The position numbers were made by a program, and so were the translations under genes. Source: JAFGIN01 sp050301235 (GTDB lineage Bacteria > Fibrobacterota > Chitinivibrionia > Chitinivibrionales > Chitinispirillaceae). Taken from it: 64,000 nucleotides of DNA. Below the pieces are notes generated by a model. That model saw only the letters and a list, made by a program, of their open reading frames with translations, did no database searches and was not told the DNA's origin. Position 1 is the first letter of the stretch; each line of letters opens with the position of its first letter. Where the stretch lies: contig JBNKZD010000144.1 of assembly GCA_050301235.1 (NCBI GenBank), positions 9,785 through 73,784 on the forward strand. The letters are read 5' to 3'. Shown here piece by piece: positions 36,934 through 46,771 of this stretch.

Positions 36934-37612
36934 CTAAAAAGAATATCCAACAGAAAAATTCCACCATGCTGCTGGTGTTATCAGTGTTTCACTTCCGGTT
37001 TCGAAACTGTTACCGAGTGATTGTAGTTTACCAAATTTTATATTTTCAACAGACACTCTTACATCAAAGTGTTGCCTGACAAAAGAACAAACCTTGCACT
37101 TTTACATTATCAAAAGGATAATACTTCATTTCAAGCCTTCCATCAAGGGAATGTTCTACCATCCCGGATGATGCGGATCCTTTAACTGAACCACCATGCG
37201 AAGAACCGAATCCCGGTGTGCTCAGCAATAACATCTGCAACACTCTTATTAGTACCAATCCACTCATCAGGGCCAATTATCAGCACGGAACGATTCGATT
37301 CCAGAAGCTGCTCATGGCTTCCTGAGGTTACAACGATTTTTTGTAATTGAGGGATTACTGTATCAACGGATAGATTTTTTTGCTGAATCGGCTGGGCAAT
37401 CTCACTTATTGAAGAATCGGAGGGTAATACAGGAGAATACGATATAGAATCTTGAGAAAACAAGTGAAGAGAAGCACTCAGAGATGCCTCCTGAGCAATC
37501 ACGAAAAATGAAAACAATAAAGTGCATAAAAGCACTACAATTCCAATTAAAAATCTTAATGCCACGAAAACTACTCCCTGAACCCTGTATCCCTGAGAGT
37601 CCAAAAGTAAGG
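36934..37612 (-). pseudogene. btuB: Decayed BtuB-type TonB-dependent receptor
   Basis: The 5' part encodes a signal peptide and the start of a TonB plug (VDTVIPQLQKIVVTSG, SVADVIAEHTGIRF), then stops at 37182 after a frame change. A second frame continues SHGGSVKGSASSG ... RLEMKYYPFDNVKVQ. A third frame holds the C-terminal barrel end FDVRVSVENIKFGKL ... WWNFSVGYSF and a stop (36934-36936). Most of the barrel, about 1.4 kb, is missing. Two frameshifts plus a large internal deletion make it non-functional. It lies directly behind the cobalamin riboswitch, which identifies the lost cargo. Confidence 0.8.
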
Positions 37613-37619
37613 AACACTA

Positions 37620-37865
37620 TTTCAGGCAGGTCTCCTGGCTCTCCCCGGTACTGTCGCCTTCCCATCCCCATTCCTCGTAACTTGCGCGAAGTCGAAAGGT
37701 ACGGTGTGAAAACAGTGGCTTTGGTTGACAGTCCCCCACTTTCGCTTAAAGCATCAGTGAGCAGGCCAATGATAAGTTTCCTTAACAATCGACCCGAGGA
37801 TTACAGTGGCAGGTCCGCTCCGGAATCACACCGGAATTCCCTGGCTCCTGAAAACCCAATTTTTG
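37620..37865 (-). ncRNA. Cobalamin (AdoCbl) riboswitch
   Basis: Read on the minus strand, the 5' part has GCCAGGGAATTCCGGTGTGA, then TTCCGGAGCGGACCTGCCACTGTAA. The 3' part has GGGAAGGCGACAG and the B12 box AGCCAGGAGACCTGCC. These are the invariant elements of the cobalamin riboswitch in the correct order, over about 245 nt. It ends just before the receptor remnant, so it originally controlled outer-membrane B12 uptake and probably still controls the genes behind it down to cobO. Confidence 0.95.
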
Positions 37866-37960
37866 TTGTGAATCAAAATAATGGAAGGGCGGGGTGATGT
37901 CAATTTAAAAGTATTTCTTTTTTCTATCAATATTGAGCCTTTAAAATACAATAAACTTAA

Positions 37961-38634
37961 CTAGGACCGCGTCAGTGTGGAAAAACGACACTGGCAAAAC
38001 AAATTATGAAACATTTTGAAGGTTCGCTGTATCTCGATATGGAAAGTCCTTCAGATCTGCGCAAACTTGATGATCCGGAGCTTTACCTTGAAAGCCACCA
38101 GGGCAGACACATTGTTATAGATGAAATTCAACATAAAACCGATCTATTTCCCGTTTTGCGGTCATTTGTCGATAAAACAGAAAGAAAAAGTCTGATCATC
38201 GTGCTCGGCTCATCATCCCAGGCCCTGATACGACAAGGAGGCGAGTCACTTGCAGGAAGAATAGCTCTAATAGCACTTTTTCCTCTTACTATAATGGAAG
38301 TTGATGACAAATCAATCCAGGACCATTGGGTTCGGGGTGGTTTTCCAGATAGCATCACTGTTCCAGATGATGAACTTTCAAATCAATGGCGGAGTTATTT
38401 TATTAAAACTCTTGTTGAACGTGATCTACCTCAACTGGGGTTGAGATTGCCTGCATCTTCATTGCATCGGTTGATGCTTTTACTGGCACACAATCATGAT
38501 ACTTTGCTTAACTTGAGCAAAACAGGGGAGTTCTTTTGTGTATTGTGTGTCCGATTAATGAGACAATACCTTATAAAAATGGTGTTACAATTGGTGGTGT
38601 ACGTCAGGTGATTGAGTTTATCAGGAAACAGTAG
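37961..38634 (+). pseudogene. Decayed AAA ATPase (AAA_14/DUF4143 type)
   Basis: The frame starts abruptly after a TAA with LGPRQCGKTTLAKQI, the Walker A region, with no start codon before it. It continues through SLYLDMESPSD, IVIDEIQ, GSSSQALIRQGGESLAGRIA and WVRGGFPDS. Near 38520 it shifts frame; the next frame reads VCPINETIPYKNGVTIGG ... VIEFIRKQ and stops, like a family C-terminus, with the middle of DUF4143 missing. N-terminal truncation and internal deletion make it a remnant. Members are often mobile, toxin-associated or orphan ATPases of unclear role. Confidence 0.75.
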
Positions 38635-38674
38635 CTGATTGTATAATTTCTTTCAATTCCCCTAAAAAATACTG

Positions 38675-38824
38675 TCATGGAAGTGCCTTGACATCGCCAA
38701 GTGTATATGATCGTGGACTGTCAGACAGGTAAAATTTAGGATGATGACTGATTTTCTTGCGCATTGATTCAGGGTTGGGAAACAGTATGAATCCCAGAAG
38801 CGTGCCTTCCACAATCTGATAACA
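38675..38824 (-). pseudogene. Short gene remnant
   Basis: On the minus strand a 50-codon frame reads IVEGTLLGFILFPNPESM and HHPKFYLSDSPRSYTLGDV and then stops. It has no start codon and a protein-like composition, so it looks like the last fragment of a lost gene. I do not recognise the family. Confidence 0.3.
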
Positions 38825-38862
38825 TTACTTGTAAACAAGACTGATCCAACCAACCTCGCGGA

Positions 38863-39603
38863 TCACTTCAACCCCGAAAACAACTCCTGCGGCGTTGTAC
38901 TATACCCGAAATGAGCTGTAAAGACCGCTTTCACATTCGAGTACTTTTTCAGTCGCTTATTGGATTCTGCCAACTGTTTAGTATTCATATTAAACAGAGG
39001 AATATGAACCTGTGCTTTCCCGTTTTCAATCTGGATTGCATCACCAGTAAACAGATACGAATCATTGACCAGATATGCACAATGACCTGGTGTATGTCCC
39101 TCCTGATTGACCACTCTTACGAAATAATCACCAATTGTAATTTTTTCATTATCCCGCACGGTGGTGTATATGACAGACACTTTGTTTTTAGTAAACGGTG
39201 CCCGGTTAATTGAGCGGAACAGCATATCAGCTTCCCGCTCATGTAAATAAAACTGCGCTTTTGGAAATGCGGCAACACCGTTGACATGATCAAAATCAGA
39301 GTGTGTGAGAAACACTTTTCTTACACACTCTGGGGCGATTGATAGTCTCTGCATCTCTTTGAGAACATTGTTTTTATTCAATCCGGCATCGATTGCAAAA
39401 AAAGTAGTATCATCAACTTTGACAATATACATATTGGAAAAGCTGTCTTTCACAGCAAAAACGTCATCGTTAATCGCACTGCTTGGAACAGGTCGCAGTA
39501 TTTTGAATTGAGCCTGATATTTCCCTGAAATGTAAAAAAACAGACCTGTAAGAATCGAACCGATTGCCGCAATAACTATTAGTATGATTTTTCCTTTTTT
39601 CAT
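38863..39603 (-). CDS. Membrane-anchored metallo-beta-lactamase-fold hydrolase
   Basis: The 246-residue protein has an N-terminal membrane helix (about 5-26), then the MBL fold. It has THSDFDHVNG (a variant of HxHxDH with Ser at the second His position), GHTPGHCAYLV, FTGDAIQ and a final AHFGYS. The Ser for His change in the first motif weakens one metal site. It is probably anchored facing the periplasm. Substrate unknown. A second MBL protein at 57093 has an intact motif. Confidence 0.8.
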   Translation of the reverse strand: MKKGKIILIVIAAIGSILTGLFFYISGKYQAQFKILRPVPSSAINDDVFAVKDSFSNMYIVKVDDTTFFAIDAGLNKNNVLKEMQRLSIAPECVRKVFLTHSDFDHVNGVAAFPKAQFYLHEREADMLFRSINRAPFTKNKVSVIYTTVRDNEKITIGDYFVRVVNQEGHTPGHCAYLVNDSYLFTGDAIQIENGKAQVHIPLFNMNTKQLAESNKRLKKYSNVKAVFTAHFGYSTTPQELFSGLK

Positions 39604-39809
39604 CTCATTTCCATATAGTTACAAATTTAATAATGGCTTTTACACCCAGATACAATATTCTTCATAATATACTTTTTGATTTTTAAAATGAAATAAAGGG
39701 TGCTTTTCAAATCATTGTCGAGGTATTTTCCTCAATACCCTGAAATTATATTCCTGATCGAAATATTCAGCGTTTTTATTTTTTTAAACTATGGTCAGGT
39801 TTCAACCTA

Positions 39810-40706
39810 ATGTGGCTTTTACTCAGTCTTCTTTCTGCTTTTTTCCTGGGAATGTATGATGTATCAAAAAAACACGCAGTTACCGGCAATGCGGTGTTTC
39901 CTGTGCTCTTTTTTTCAACAACTACAGGATTCCTCTGTACGCTACCATTTCTGCTTATTTCCTACTTTTCACCAGTAACAGCCCAAAAATTGCACTTTTT
40001 TGCAGGAAATCAGCCCGCAGGTGATCATCTTTTAGTAATGGCTAAATCTGTTATCGTTGGAACTTCATGGGTGCTTTCCTACTTTGGTCTCAAACATCTT
40101 CCTATCACCATAGCATCACCGCTACGCGCCACAGCGCCTCTTTTTACTGTACTTTTTGCAGTGACGCTTTTTGGAGAACGCCCATCGTTGCCACAGTCTA
40201 TTGGTATTGCGTTGATACTTTTCTCTTATTTTCTCTATTCTCTTTCCAACCGAAAATCTTCCTTCTCAAAAGCACCGGTAATCTGGATACTCTTTATGAT
40301 ATTTTCTGCAATCACCGGAGCGATCAGTGCAGGATTTGACAAATATCTGCTTCAATCCAGAAGTTTGCCACCAATGTTTGTCCTATCCTGGTTCCTTTTC
40401 TACCTTGCAGTAATTTACGGAATCATTTCGATGATTTTCTGGTTTCCGCAACGAAAAAAACTGACTCCATTCTCACTGCGGCTATCAATTGGGCTTATAG
40501 GATCATTGCTTGTCATTGCAGATATCACCTATATGAACGCACTTTCCGATCCCATAGCAAAACTTGCACTTGTTTCGGCAATCCGGCGGTCGAATGTGCT
40601 TATCTCTTTTATTGGGGGAATGGTGCTGTTCCGTGAAGGAGATTTACGGAGGAAGATTGTTCCGTTTGTTGGGATTATTACTGGGTTGATTCTGATAATG
40701 GGGTGA
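39810..40706 (+). CDS. EamA/DMT-family transporter
   Basis: The 298-residue protein has ten hydrophobic segments in two five-helix halves. EamA-type sequences include IASPLRATAPLFTVLFAVTLFGERPS and the mirrored LVSAIRRSNVLISFIGGMVLFRE. Such drug/metabolite transporters export amino acids, nucleobases or drugs; the substrate cannot be told. The start follows TTTCAACCTA with no good ribosome site. The 3' end overlaps the convergent barrel gene by about 29 bp. Confidence 0.85.
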   Translation: MWLLLSLLSAFFLGMYDVSKKHAVTGNAVFPVLFFSTTTGFLCTLPFLLISYFSPVTAQKLHFFAGNQPAGDHLLVMAKSVIVGTSWVLSYFGLKHLPITIASPLRATAPLFTVLFAVTLFGERPSLPQSIGIALILFSYFLYSLSNRKSSFSKAPVIWILFMIFSAITGAISAGFDKYLLQSRSLPPMFVLSWFLFYLAVIYGIISMIFWFPQRKKLTPFSLRLSIGLIGSLLVIADITYMNALSDPIAKLALVSAIRRSNVLISFIGGMVLFREGDLRRKIVPFVGIITGLILIMG

Positions 40707-41372
40707 AAACTGGTATTTGAACAACAGCATGTAACGCCAGTTCAAAATAATTGATTGAAACGTTTTCTGTTGAGTGTATTACAGAAGTGCCGGCATTGAA
40801 GATCGGATCAGCTTTTTCTGAAACATGCGCAACTGGTACTCCTGAAGTATTTAAGATGTTGATAGGCATTTTTTCAAATCTAACTCTATGGAAATACCCT
40901 GAACACAAGATACTTAAAATACGATTGACAGAATATCCTGCACCAAGTGAAAAACTAAGCCCATTTCCTGAATAGGATTTCTTACTGAAGTAAGATAGGT
41001 TCGTAAACCCTGTTTCTAAAGGAAAAAATAGTGCACACCTTGATAACTTAAATGCCGCTTCAGCATTCACCGAATTTTGGAGACAATAGGAATTGTCATT
41101 AATGGTGAAATAACAAAAATTGTTCAACAAACCTACTCTTAAATTATGATTAATGTTAAATGCATAATTAAGCCCGCCAGAAAAAGTAATACTTGAATAT
41201 TTTGCATCATACCCGCCTTCATTAGGTTGGTGAAAAACAGGAAATTTTTTCGAATCGACAATTGATGTTCCGAGGTGAATCCCGATAGAGCTATAAGGAA
41301 TTTTCTGTTGTGCATTTGCCGAGCAAAAAAAAAACTATAGAAAATTATATATGAGGTAGAGAACCTGAGCAT
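40678..41372 (-). pseudogene. Outer-membrane beta-barrel protein with frameshift in a homopolymer tract
   Basis: The 5' frame starts MLRFSTSYIIFYSFFF, a signal peptide start, and runs into ten consecutive T (A10 on the plus strand, 41325-41334). After the tract the protein continues in another frame as CSANAQQKIPYSSIGIHLG ... GLNYAFNINHNLRVG and on to 40678. Adding one T joins the two into one 230-residue exported protein with signal peptidase site ANA-QQ and barrel-like strands. As written it is off. Tract slippage could switch it on (phase variation), or the base may be a sequencing error. Confidence 0.6.
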
Positions 41373-41678
41373 TTGTATTTCCTTTTAAGTTTGGAATGCA
41401 ACTGTTTCCTGTAAAAATTCAGCTGGGTACAAGAAAAGTATTTGTCTTGAATATCGTTATACAGATAAACTACTTCGTTATAAAGATAGAGCATTCACCG
41501 GAAGAAAACGACTAGTATTTTTGCTCAACTCAATTTAAACCAGAAAATCACTGTAAGTCATTGATTTTTCGTGGGTGATTCAGGAAAGGTTTTTTGTATC
41601 CTTTTATTTTTCAAAGGGTTACGCCGGCCCGACCCGAATTTTCCCAATTCCACTAAAAGTGCTTCCCCATCAAACATC
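41373..41678. other. Intergenic region, nothing recognised
   Basis: This AT-rich stretch between two leftward genes contains GGTTACGCCGGCCCGACCC near 41618 but no hairpin of note and no open frame with a ribosome site. It presumably holds the promoter for the barrel gene. Confidence 0.4.
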
Positions 41679-44186
41679 TCATTCCGCTACACCAATCTTA
41701 ACAGTTAGATTACGTGACACACCCTTTATGTCAACGACATGAATTACAGCAAGATACGTCCCTTTACCGACGCGGCGGTTATTTCGGTTCATGCAATTCC
41801 AGTGAAAACCATACTCTGTTATTACCTGATCATTTGCCTGTTCAATGATTATATCTTTGGTAACAATATTCCCGACAGCATCATAGATTATTGCAGTACC
41901 ATAACCTGATGTACCTTTTTTAAGTGGAATTGTAGAACTGATTGCTATAATAGCACCGTTGCGGTTATTCTTGATAATATTGACATAGTTTGCCAACACT
42001 TGTTGAGGTAAAACTGAAGCCAATTCCTGATTTATTTTTATCGGATTCGGGCTGACTGCTATAGAGATTATTCCATTACCCATCTCAACAGGAACTTTCG
42101 AACCAGATTTTCCATCCGGCGTCACTCCCTGATGATTAACAGTTCCTGCAACAAGTTGAATGCTATCTTTTTCAGGAATAACTTTATTTTCTCCAGGAGC
42201 TAATTGTATGATAACTGTTTTGCCAAATTGTTCAATTGAAACAACTTCGAATCCCGAACCATTCAGAACCTGATCGCTTGTCCACCCACCACTGCTGAAG
42301 TAGGAAAGAGCCTTTTGTGGCAATACAGTATCTAACATTTTCAAATCAACTTCTTCAGAAAATGTCAACTCAATTCTACTGATTTTATTTGATGAAGTGC
42401 CAGGAGTGTAAACAGCCCTTATTAAGAAAGGTGCATCGAAGATGCCTGTGATTTTTACCTGCACGGTGTCCTTAACCAGAGAACCCTCAGATACTTCAAC
42501 TGATGCATCTCCTTCCGGACCAGTTCTGATGATTTTTCCCTCGAATTTTTTCCTGTCAATACCTGACACCAAAACGAGATCCACTCCTTCAATTGCTTTC
42601 CAGACGGTAGTCAGGGAATCTGCCATTCGGCAGTAATTGCCCCATTTATCACGCACGACAGCAAAGACTGAAGCTGTATCAATCATTTTTTCAAGTTTTA
42701 CTGTGTCGATAGAATGAATGTGACGTAAGAAAGCTGAATCACTAAACACAGGTTTGGATTCAATACTGATTTTATAGGCATCCCCTGGTGTGATACTAAC
42801 TGTGATCGTATCTATCAATACCTGATTGTTTACCAGAGCTTTCGCTTCCACTTTTATTTTTGAATAAGCAACTTCTGGTACCAGCAGGACTTCAGAACCG
42901 CTGGTTGCCTTTAATACGTTTACAGGATTGCCACCGCTCTCTATAATTCTCCATAGTGTTTTCTTTGCAGAATCAGGTTGCGATACATTCTTCTGGTCGG
43001 TTATTGTTGCAATAAGATAAACGCTGTCGTGAACCTTTACTACTGAATCCGGTTTTGTCGATAACGATAGACTCAACACTATAGGTATCGGCTTGAATTT
43101 TTTGTTTACATGTATAGTGATTGTATCTATCAGAACCTGATTATTAACTGTTACTTTTGCTTCAACTTTTATCTGTGATGGAGCGACTTCAGGAACCAGC
43201 AGGACTTCAGAACCTGTGGTGGATTTTAAAATACCTGAAGGATTACCACCACCCTCTATAATCCGCCACTCCGTTTTCTTTGCCGAATCAGGCTGCGAAA
43301 CGTTATTCATATCAAGAACAGTTGCGATTAAGTTGACATTATCGCTATCATTAACAACAGTATCGGGCTCCGCAGAAAGATGCAGCGAGTAGGTAAATGG
43401 CTGGAATTTATTAATAAAGCTCATCGAGAGTATATCATGAACATTATAGGAGGCCCCTGTTGCACTAGTAAACCCAATATAAGCATCTTCCTGAACTAAA
43501 AGCTTTGGAAGATTGATGGAGCTGGTAAGTACAGGAGCCTGCGGGCGTATATTGACAGTATCATACCGCACTTCAAGCATCTGATTATCACCATCATAAT
43601 CAACCCACGCATACCACACAGCGCCATTATTAAATTTTGTCTTTTCTGAATGAGTTTTTATCGATTTGTTATTTCCATTCGTGTCTATCCCAATATGATT
43701 ATCATTGGGGTCATTGGCCTGGCTTCCATTATTCCAGGTATCAAACTCGATTCCCAGGCTACGAGGTATTCCCTGGTACCCAATTCCACCTCCCACATTT
43801 CCAACATTATTTGCTACTGTTTGAACAACAAAAGCAATTCCATCAGCTCCATCGCCGTCACCTTCATCAAGACCACCGGACTTTGTTATCTGGAAGGAAA
43901 AAAATGCGCTGAATGATGCCAAAAAGCCTTTATCACTGACTAATTTTATCGGACTTTTAATAAATGCACTACCACTCTGAGACAAGTCATCAAGAGTCAA
44001 GCGTAACACTTTTTTATTATCAGCATTAGTAGCTCCAGTGCATGTACCATTCAATTTCCAGGCAGAAAGGTCACTGAAATCATTGTAAATGATTTTAGTT
44101 GTATCTGCACCATAACAAAATGATATTGCCAACAAGATCAGTGAACATACTAAACCGTTTAAGTTAGCTTTAATTTGGTTTTTCAT
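41679..44186 (-). CDS. Secreted L-type lectin-domain protein with repeated Ig-like modules
   Basis: The 835-residue protein has a signal peptide ending FCYGA. Residues about 30-270 form a legume/L-type lectin sandwich (GDGADGIAFVVQ, SLGIEFDTWNN, NHIGIDTNGN, WYAWVDYDG, IGFTSATG), with the Asp, Asn and Gly positions expected for metal and sugar binding. Two tandem 100-residue modules follow (VSQPDSAKKTxWRII, GSEVLLVPEVA in each). The C-terminus resembles a FlgD-type Ig fold (GTAIIYDAVGNIV ... YLAVIHVVD). A role in surface carbohydrate binding is likely. Confidence 0.8.
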   Translation of the reverse strand: MKNQIKANLNGLVCSLILLAISFCYGADTTKIIYNDFSDLSAWKLNGTCTGATNADNKKVLRLTLDDLSQSGSAFIKSPIKLVSDKGFLASFSAFFSFQITKSGGLDEGDGDGADGIAFVVQTVANNVGNVGGGIGYQGIPRSLGIEFDTWNNGSQANDPNDNHIGIDTNGNNKSIKTHSEKTKFNNGAVWYAWVDYDGDNQMLEVRYDTVNIRPQAPVLTSSINLPKLLVQEDAYIGFTSATGASYNVHDILSMSFINKFQPFTYSLHLSAEPDTVVNDSDNVNLIATVLDMNNVSQPDSAKKTEWRIIEGGGNPSGILKSTTGSEVLLVPEVAPSQIKVEAKVTVNNQVLIDTITIHVNKKFKPIPIVLSLSLSTKPDSVVKVHDSVYLIATITDQKNVSQPDSAKKTLWRIIESGGNPVNVLKATSGSEVLLVPEVAYSKIKVEAKALVNNQVLIDTITVSITPGDAYKISIESKPVFSDSAFLRHIHSIDTVKLEKMIDTASVFAVVRDKWGNYCRMADSLTTVWKAIEGVDLVLVSGIDRKKFEGKIIRTGPEGDASVEVSEGSLVKDTVQVKITGIFDAPFLIRAVYTPGTSSNKISRIELTFSEEVDLKMLDTVLPQKALSYFSSGGWTSDQVLNGSGFEVVSIEQFGKTVIIQLAPGENKVIPEKDSIQLVAGTVNHQGVTPDGKSGSKVPVEMGNGIISIAVSPNPIKINQELASVLPQQVLANYVNIIKNNRNGAIIAISSTIPLKKGTSGYGTAIIYDAVGNIVTKDIIIEQANDQVITEYGFHWNCMNRNNRRVGKGTYLAVIHVVDIKGVSRNLTVKIGVAE

Positions 44187-44386
44187 GCAATCTATCCTTT
44201 TTTTCCTTATGAGTCCAATATAGTGTTTGTACCAGCTACACTCTTTTATAATAAGGTTTTTTTATCAGAAAATAGCAACAATGTGAGGAGAATTCTATAA
44301 TCAGTTCATCCATGTACTGCACTATTTCGATATTTTTCTATCCCATTTGTTTTTCAAACGTTTAAACTGGCCCCATACGCATTGTG

Positions 44387-46657
44387 TTATGGCACAATTT
44401 TGGTTTTCCTGGGATTTTTATCATCACTAAACGGACATAGTTGCAGTGAGGAATAAAACATTCCAATAATTGATGGCAACCCGGATTGGCTCAACTGTTT
44501 AGCCCATTTGATGTTATGGAACATCGGAGCATCTGTTGACACTAATGGACTCACCGGAGTCCCATCCCACCATGTTCCCATAAAGGTTTGTTTTTTACAC
44601 CCATTACCAAGTGCAATATCATAAGCTGAAGAATCATGGTTAAATGTTGCTTCGATTAACGCATGAAGAGGCCTGATTATGCCATATTGTTGCAACGGTT
44701 TCAGTCCATCATCATCCTCTGCTTCAGGAAGCTGAAAGTCGGCATCGTAATCAAACGAACCGTGAACAGCGCTTTTAATGTAGATAAAATCTTTGCATGA
44801 TGGTGGAATATTGATAGAGTAGAAAATATCTTCTGCAATGCGATGATCATTAAAATGGTCTTCCTCAAAAACTTCAATAACCATATTGACATTTCCGGAA
44901 TACGCTGCAAACTGTTCATCACTGAAATAATACACATACGAAGGGCTCATCAGAAACAGGAAACATTCGTTACTTCCCCAATGTTTCTTTTTGATATAAT
45001 ACCAGGAAATTGCCAGTGATGCGCCTGCTCCGTACGCATGACCTGCAAATCCGATCCGTGTTGTGTCAACAAACTGCTTTTCTGTTTCAAGCACTGCTTC
45101 AAAGCCACTGAGCATTGCATCATAGCGGTTATTATCCGATGAAGACTGCCTGCTCTGATTTACTGTAGTTATCACTTTATACCCATTACTTGCAATATAA
45201 AGTAACAGCTGCCGGTAAACTTTACCCGATTCATTAAGCTTTGGAGAAAAAAACAACAGCGGCATTTTTCCTGAGTAATTTTCTGGAGTAAAACAGTACA
45301 AGTCACCTTTTCCACCTGCAGGGTGAGCGATGTACCGTTCGTTTACTTTATAGCTGCCACGTGAACCAAACCCCTTTTCTATAGGCATAATGGGCCAGAG
45401 GTTATTATCCTCTATGGAATCCAGAACTTCACTATTGCTGACTACATCCTTAATAACACTGTCAATTGCTAGCTTCTTTTGTACTATAGTGTCACTTTGT
45501 TGTTTTGACTCCTCTACTGCCGGAGTTTTCCAGTCCGGGGATGAAATCAGTGATTTATAATTATTTATAGTTGTTGATGAACTCACCGGAACGCTCATTG
45601 ATGAATCAAAATATCGCTGAATCTTTGCCCTTGGATTAAACGTATGATTCCAGAAATTTACAAATCGGGTCTGAACATACTTCACTTGAGGTGCATCGGT
45701 TACTTCCAGAGGGGTAAAAAGTTTCCCGTTGCTCCATTTTCCCATAAATCGCTGCTGTTTTGACCCGTTACCCAGACAGACCGATTTTGCTGCTGTGTTA
45801 TTATTAAATGTATAATCACAGAGAGCATCAAGAATTTTCCACACCCCATAATAATCGAAAGCATCAACATTCCAACCCCAGCGGTGAGTTCCCTCCGGCA
45901 GCTCATGCCCTGCAACCAGTTTCACTCCCTGACTTGAATCACTGTAGAGGGTGATAAAATCCTTTTCGGTATCCGGAATTGCAATAGACTGAAAAATATC
46001 AATAGCCATTCGGTGGTCATTAATGTGGTCATCATTAAAAATCTCTACTACTAACTTAACATTGGGAGGAAATGATTTCAGAAGGGAATCAGTCAATTCA
46101 TATGAATACCAGGGAGCCATCAAAAACATAAAAACCCCCTTACTCCCCCAGTTTTTCTGTGTTACCGCTTTATAGGTGAAAGATGGTAATGCACCCGCTC
46201 CATAAGAATGACCTGTAAAACCGATTCTTGCAGTATCAACCATCGAACTCCAACTTTTAACTGCCGATATACAACCGTTCCAGACTGAGGTATACATCTC
46301 AAGCGGTGCAACCATTGCCGAAGACATTTCAAATGGGGTATATACAACCGAAAGCCCCCGACTCACACAATGATCAATCAACTGCTGATACACTGCAGGG
46401 TTATCAGCACCAATTCCATGGCAGAAAAAAATCACAGGAACCGGCGCTGTTATCTCCCCAGGATGAAACAAGTAAACAGAATGTTTTTCCCATACCGGGT
46501 GTTTTATGGAATCGACCTTTACACTATATCTTCCTTTGGCCCCATACCCACTATCAATAGGAAGGAATGGCAGAGAGGTTCTCATTTGTGCATTGCAGGG
46601 CAGGTGCATGCACGATATAAAAATGACAATAATTATAATTTGGCTCAATAATTTCAT
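44387..46657 (-). CDS. Secreted tandem alpha/beta hydrolase, second domain catalytically dead
   Basis: The 756-residue protein has a signal peptide (1-23, HLPCNAQ) and two homologous cutinase/PET-hydrolase-like domains (about 30-310 and 422-735), each starting 'LPID/MPIE-x-G-x-G-x-x-G-x-Y-x-V'. Domain 1 has an intact elbow GHSYGAG (Ser 151) and the oxyanion stretch FFCHGIGAD. Domain 2 has GHAYGAG (Ala 541) and FFSPKLNES, so both nucleophile and oxyanion motif are lost. Each domain ends with LGNG-x-K/C-K-Q-x-F-M-G-x-W. Domain 2 may now bind substrate or stabilise the protein. Confidence 0.8.
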   Translation of the reverse strand: MKLLSQIIIIVIFISCMHLPCNAQMRTSLPFLPIDSGYGAKGRYSVKVDSIKHPVWEKHSVYLFHPGEITAPVPVIFFCHGIGADNPAVYQQLIDHCVSRGLSVVYTPFEMSSAMVAPLEMYTSVWNGCISAVKSWSSMVDTARIGFTGHSYGAGALPSFTYKAVTQKNWGSKGVFMFLMAPWYSYELTDSLLKSFPPNVKLVVEIFNDDHINDHRMAIDIFQSIAIPDTEKDFITLYSDSSQGVKLVAGHELPEGTHRWGWNVDAFDYYGVWKILDALCDYTFNNNTAAKSVCLGNGSKQQRFMGKWSNGKLFTPLEVTDAPQVKYVQTRFVNFWNHTFNPRAKIQRYFDSSMSVPVSSSTTINNYKSLISSPDWKTPAVEESKQQSDTIVQKKLAIDSVIKDVVSNSEVLDSIEDNNLWPIMPIEKGFGSRGSYKVNERYIAHPAGGKGDLYCFTPENYSGKMPLLFFSPKLNESGKVYRQLLLYIASNGYKVITTVNQSRQSSSDNNRYDAMLSGFEAVLETEKQFVDTTRIGFAGHAYGAGASLAISWYYIKKKHWGSNECFLFLMSPSYVYYFSDEQFAAYSGNVNMVIEVFEEDHFNDHRIAEDIFYSINIPPSCKDFIYIKSAVHGSFDYDADFQLPEAEDDDGLKPLQQYGIIRPLHALIEATFNHDSSAYDIALGNGCKKQTFMGTWWDGTPVSPLVSTDAPMFHNIKWAKQLSQSGLPSIIGMFYSSLQLCPFSDDKNPRKTKIVP

Positions 46658-46771
46658 ATATCAAAAATATAGTACCTCCATTTAAACAGTTCAATGATGT
46701 TTTTCTCAGAGGTTCTGTATTTGCTTTTTATGATCTATGATAGATTTCATTTTGAGTGAAAGGATCCATCA

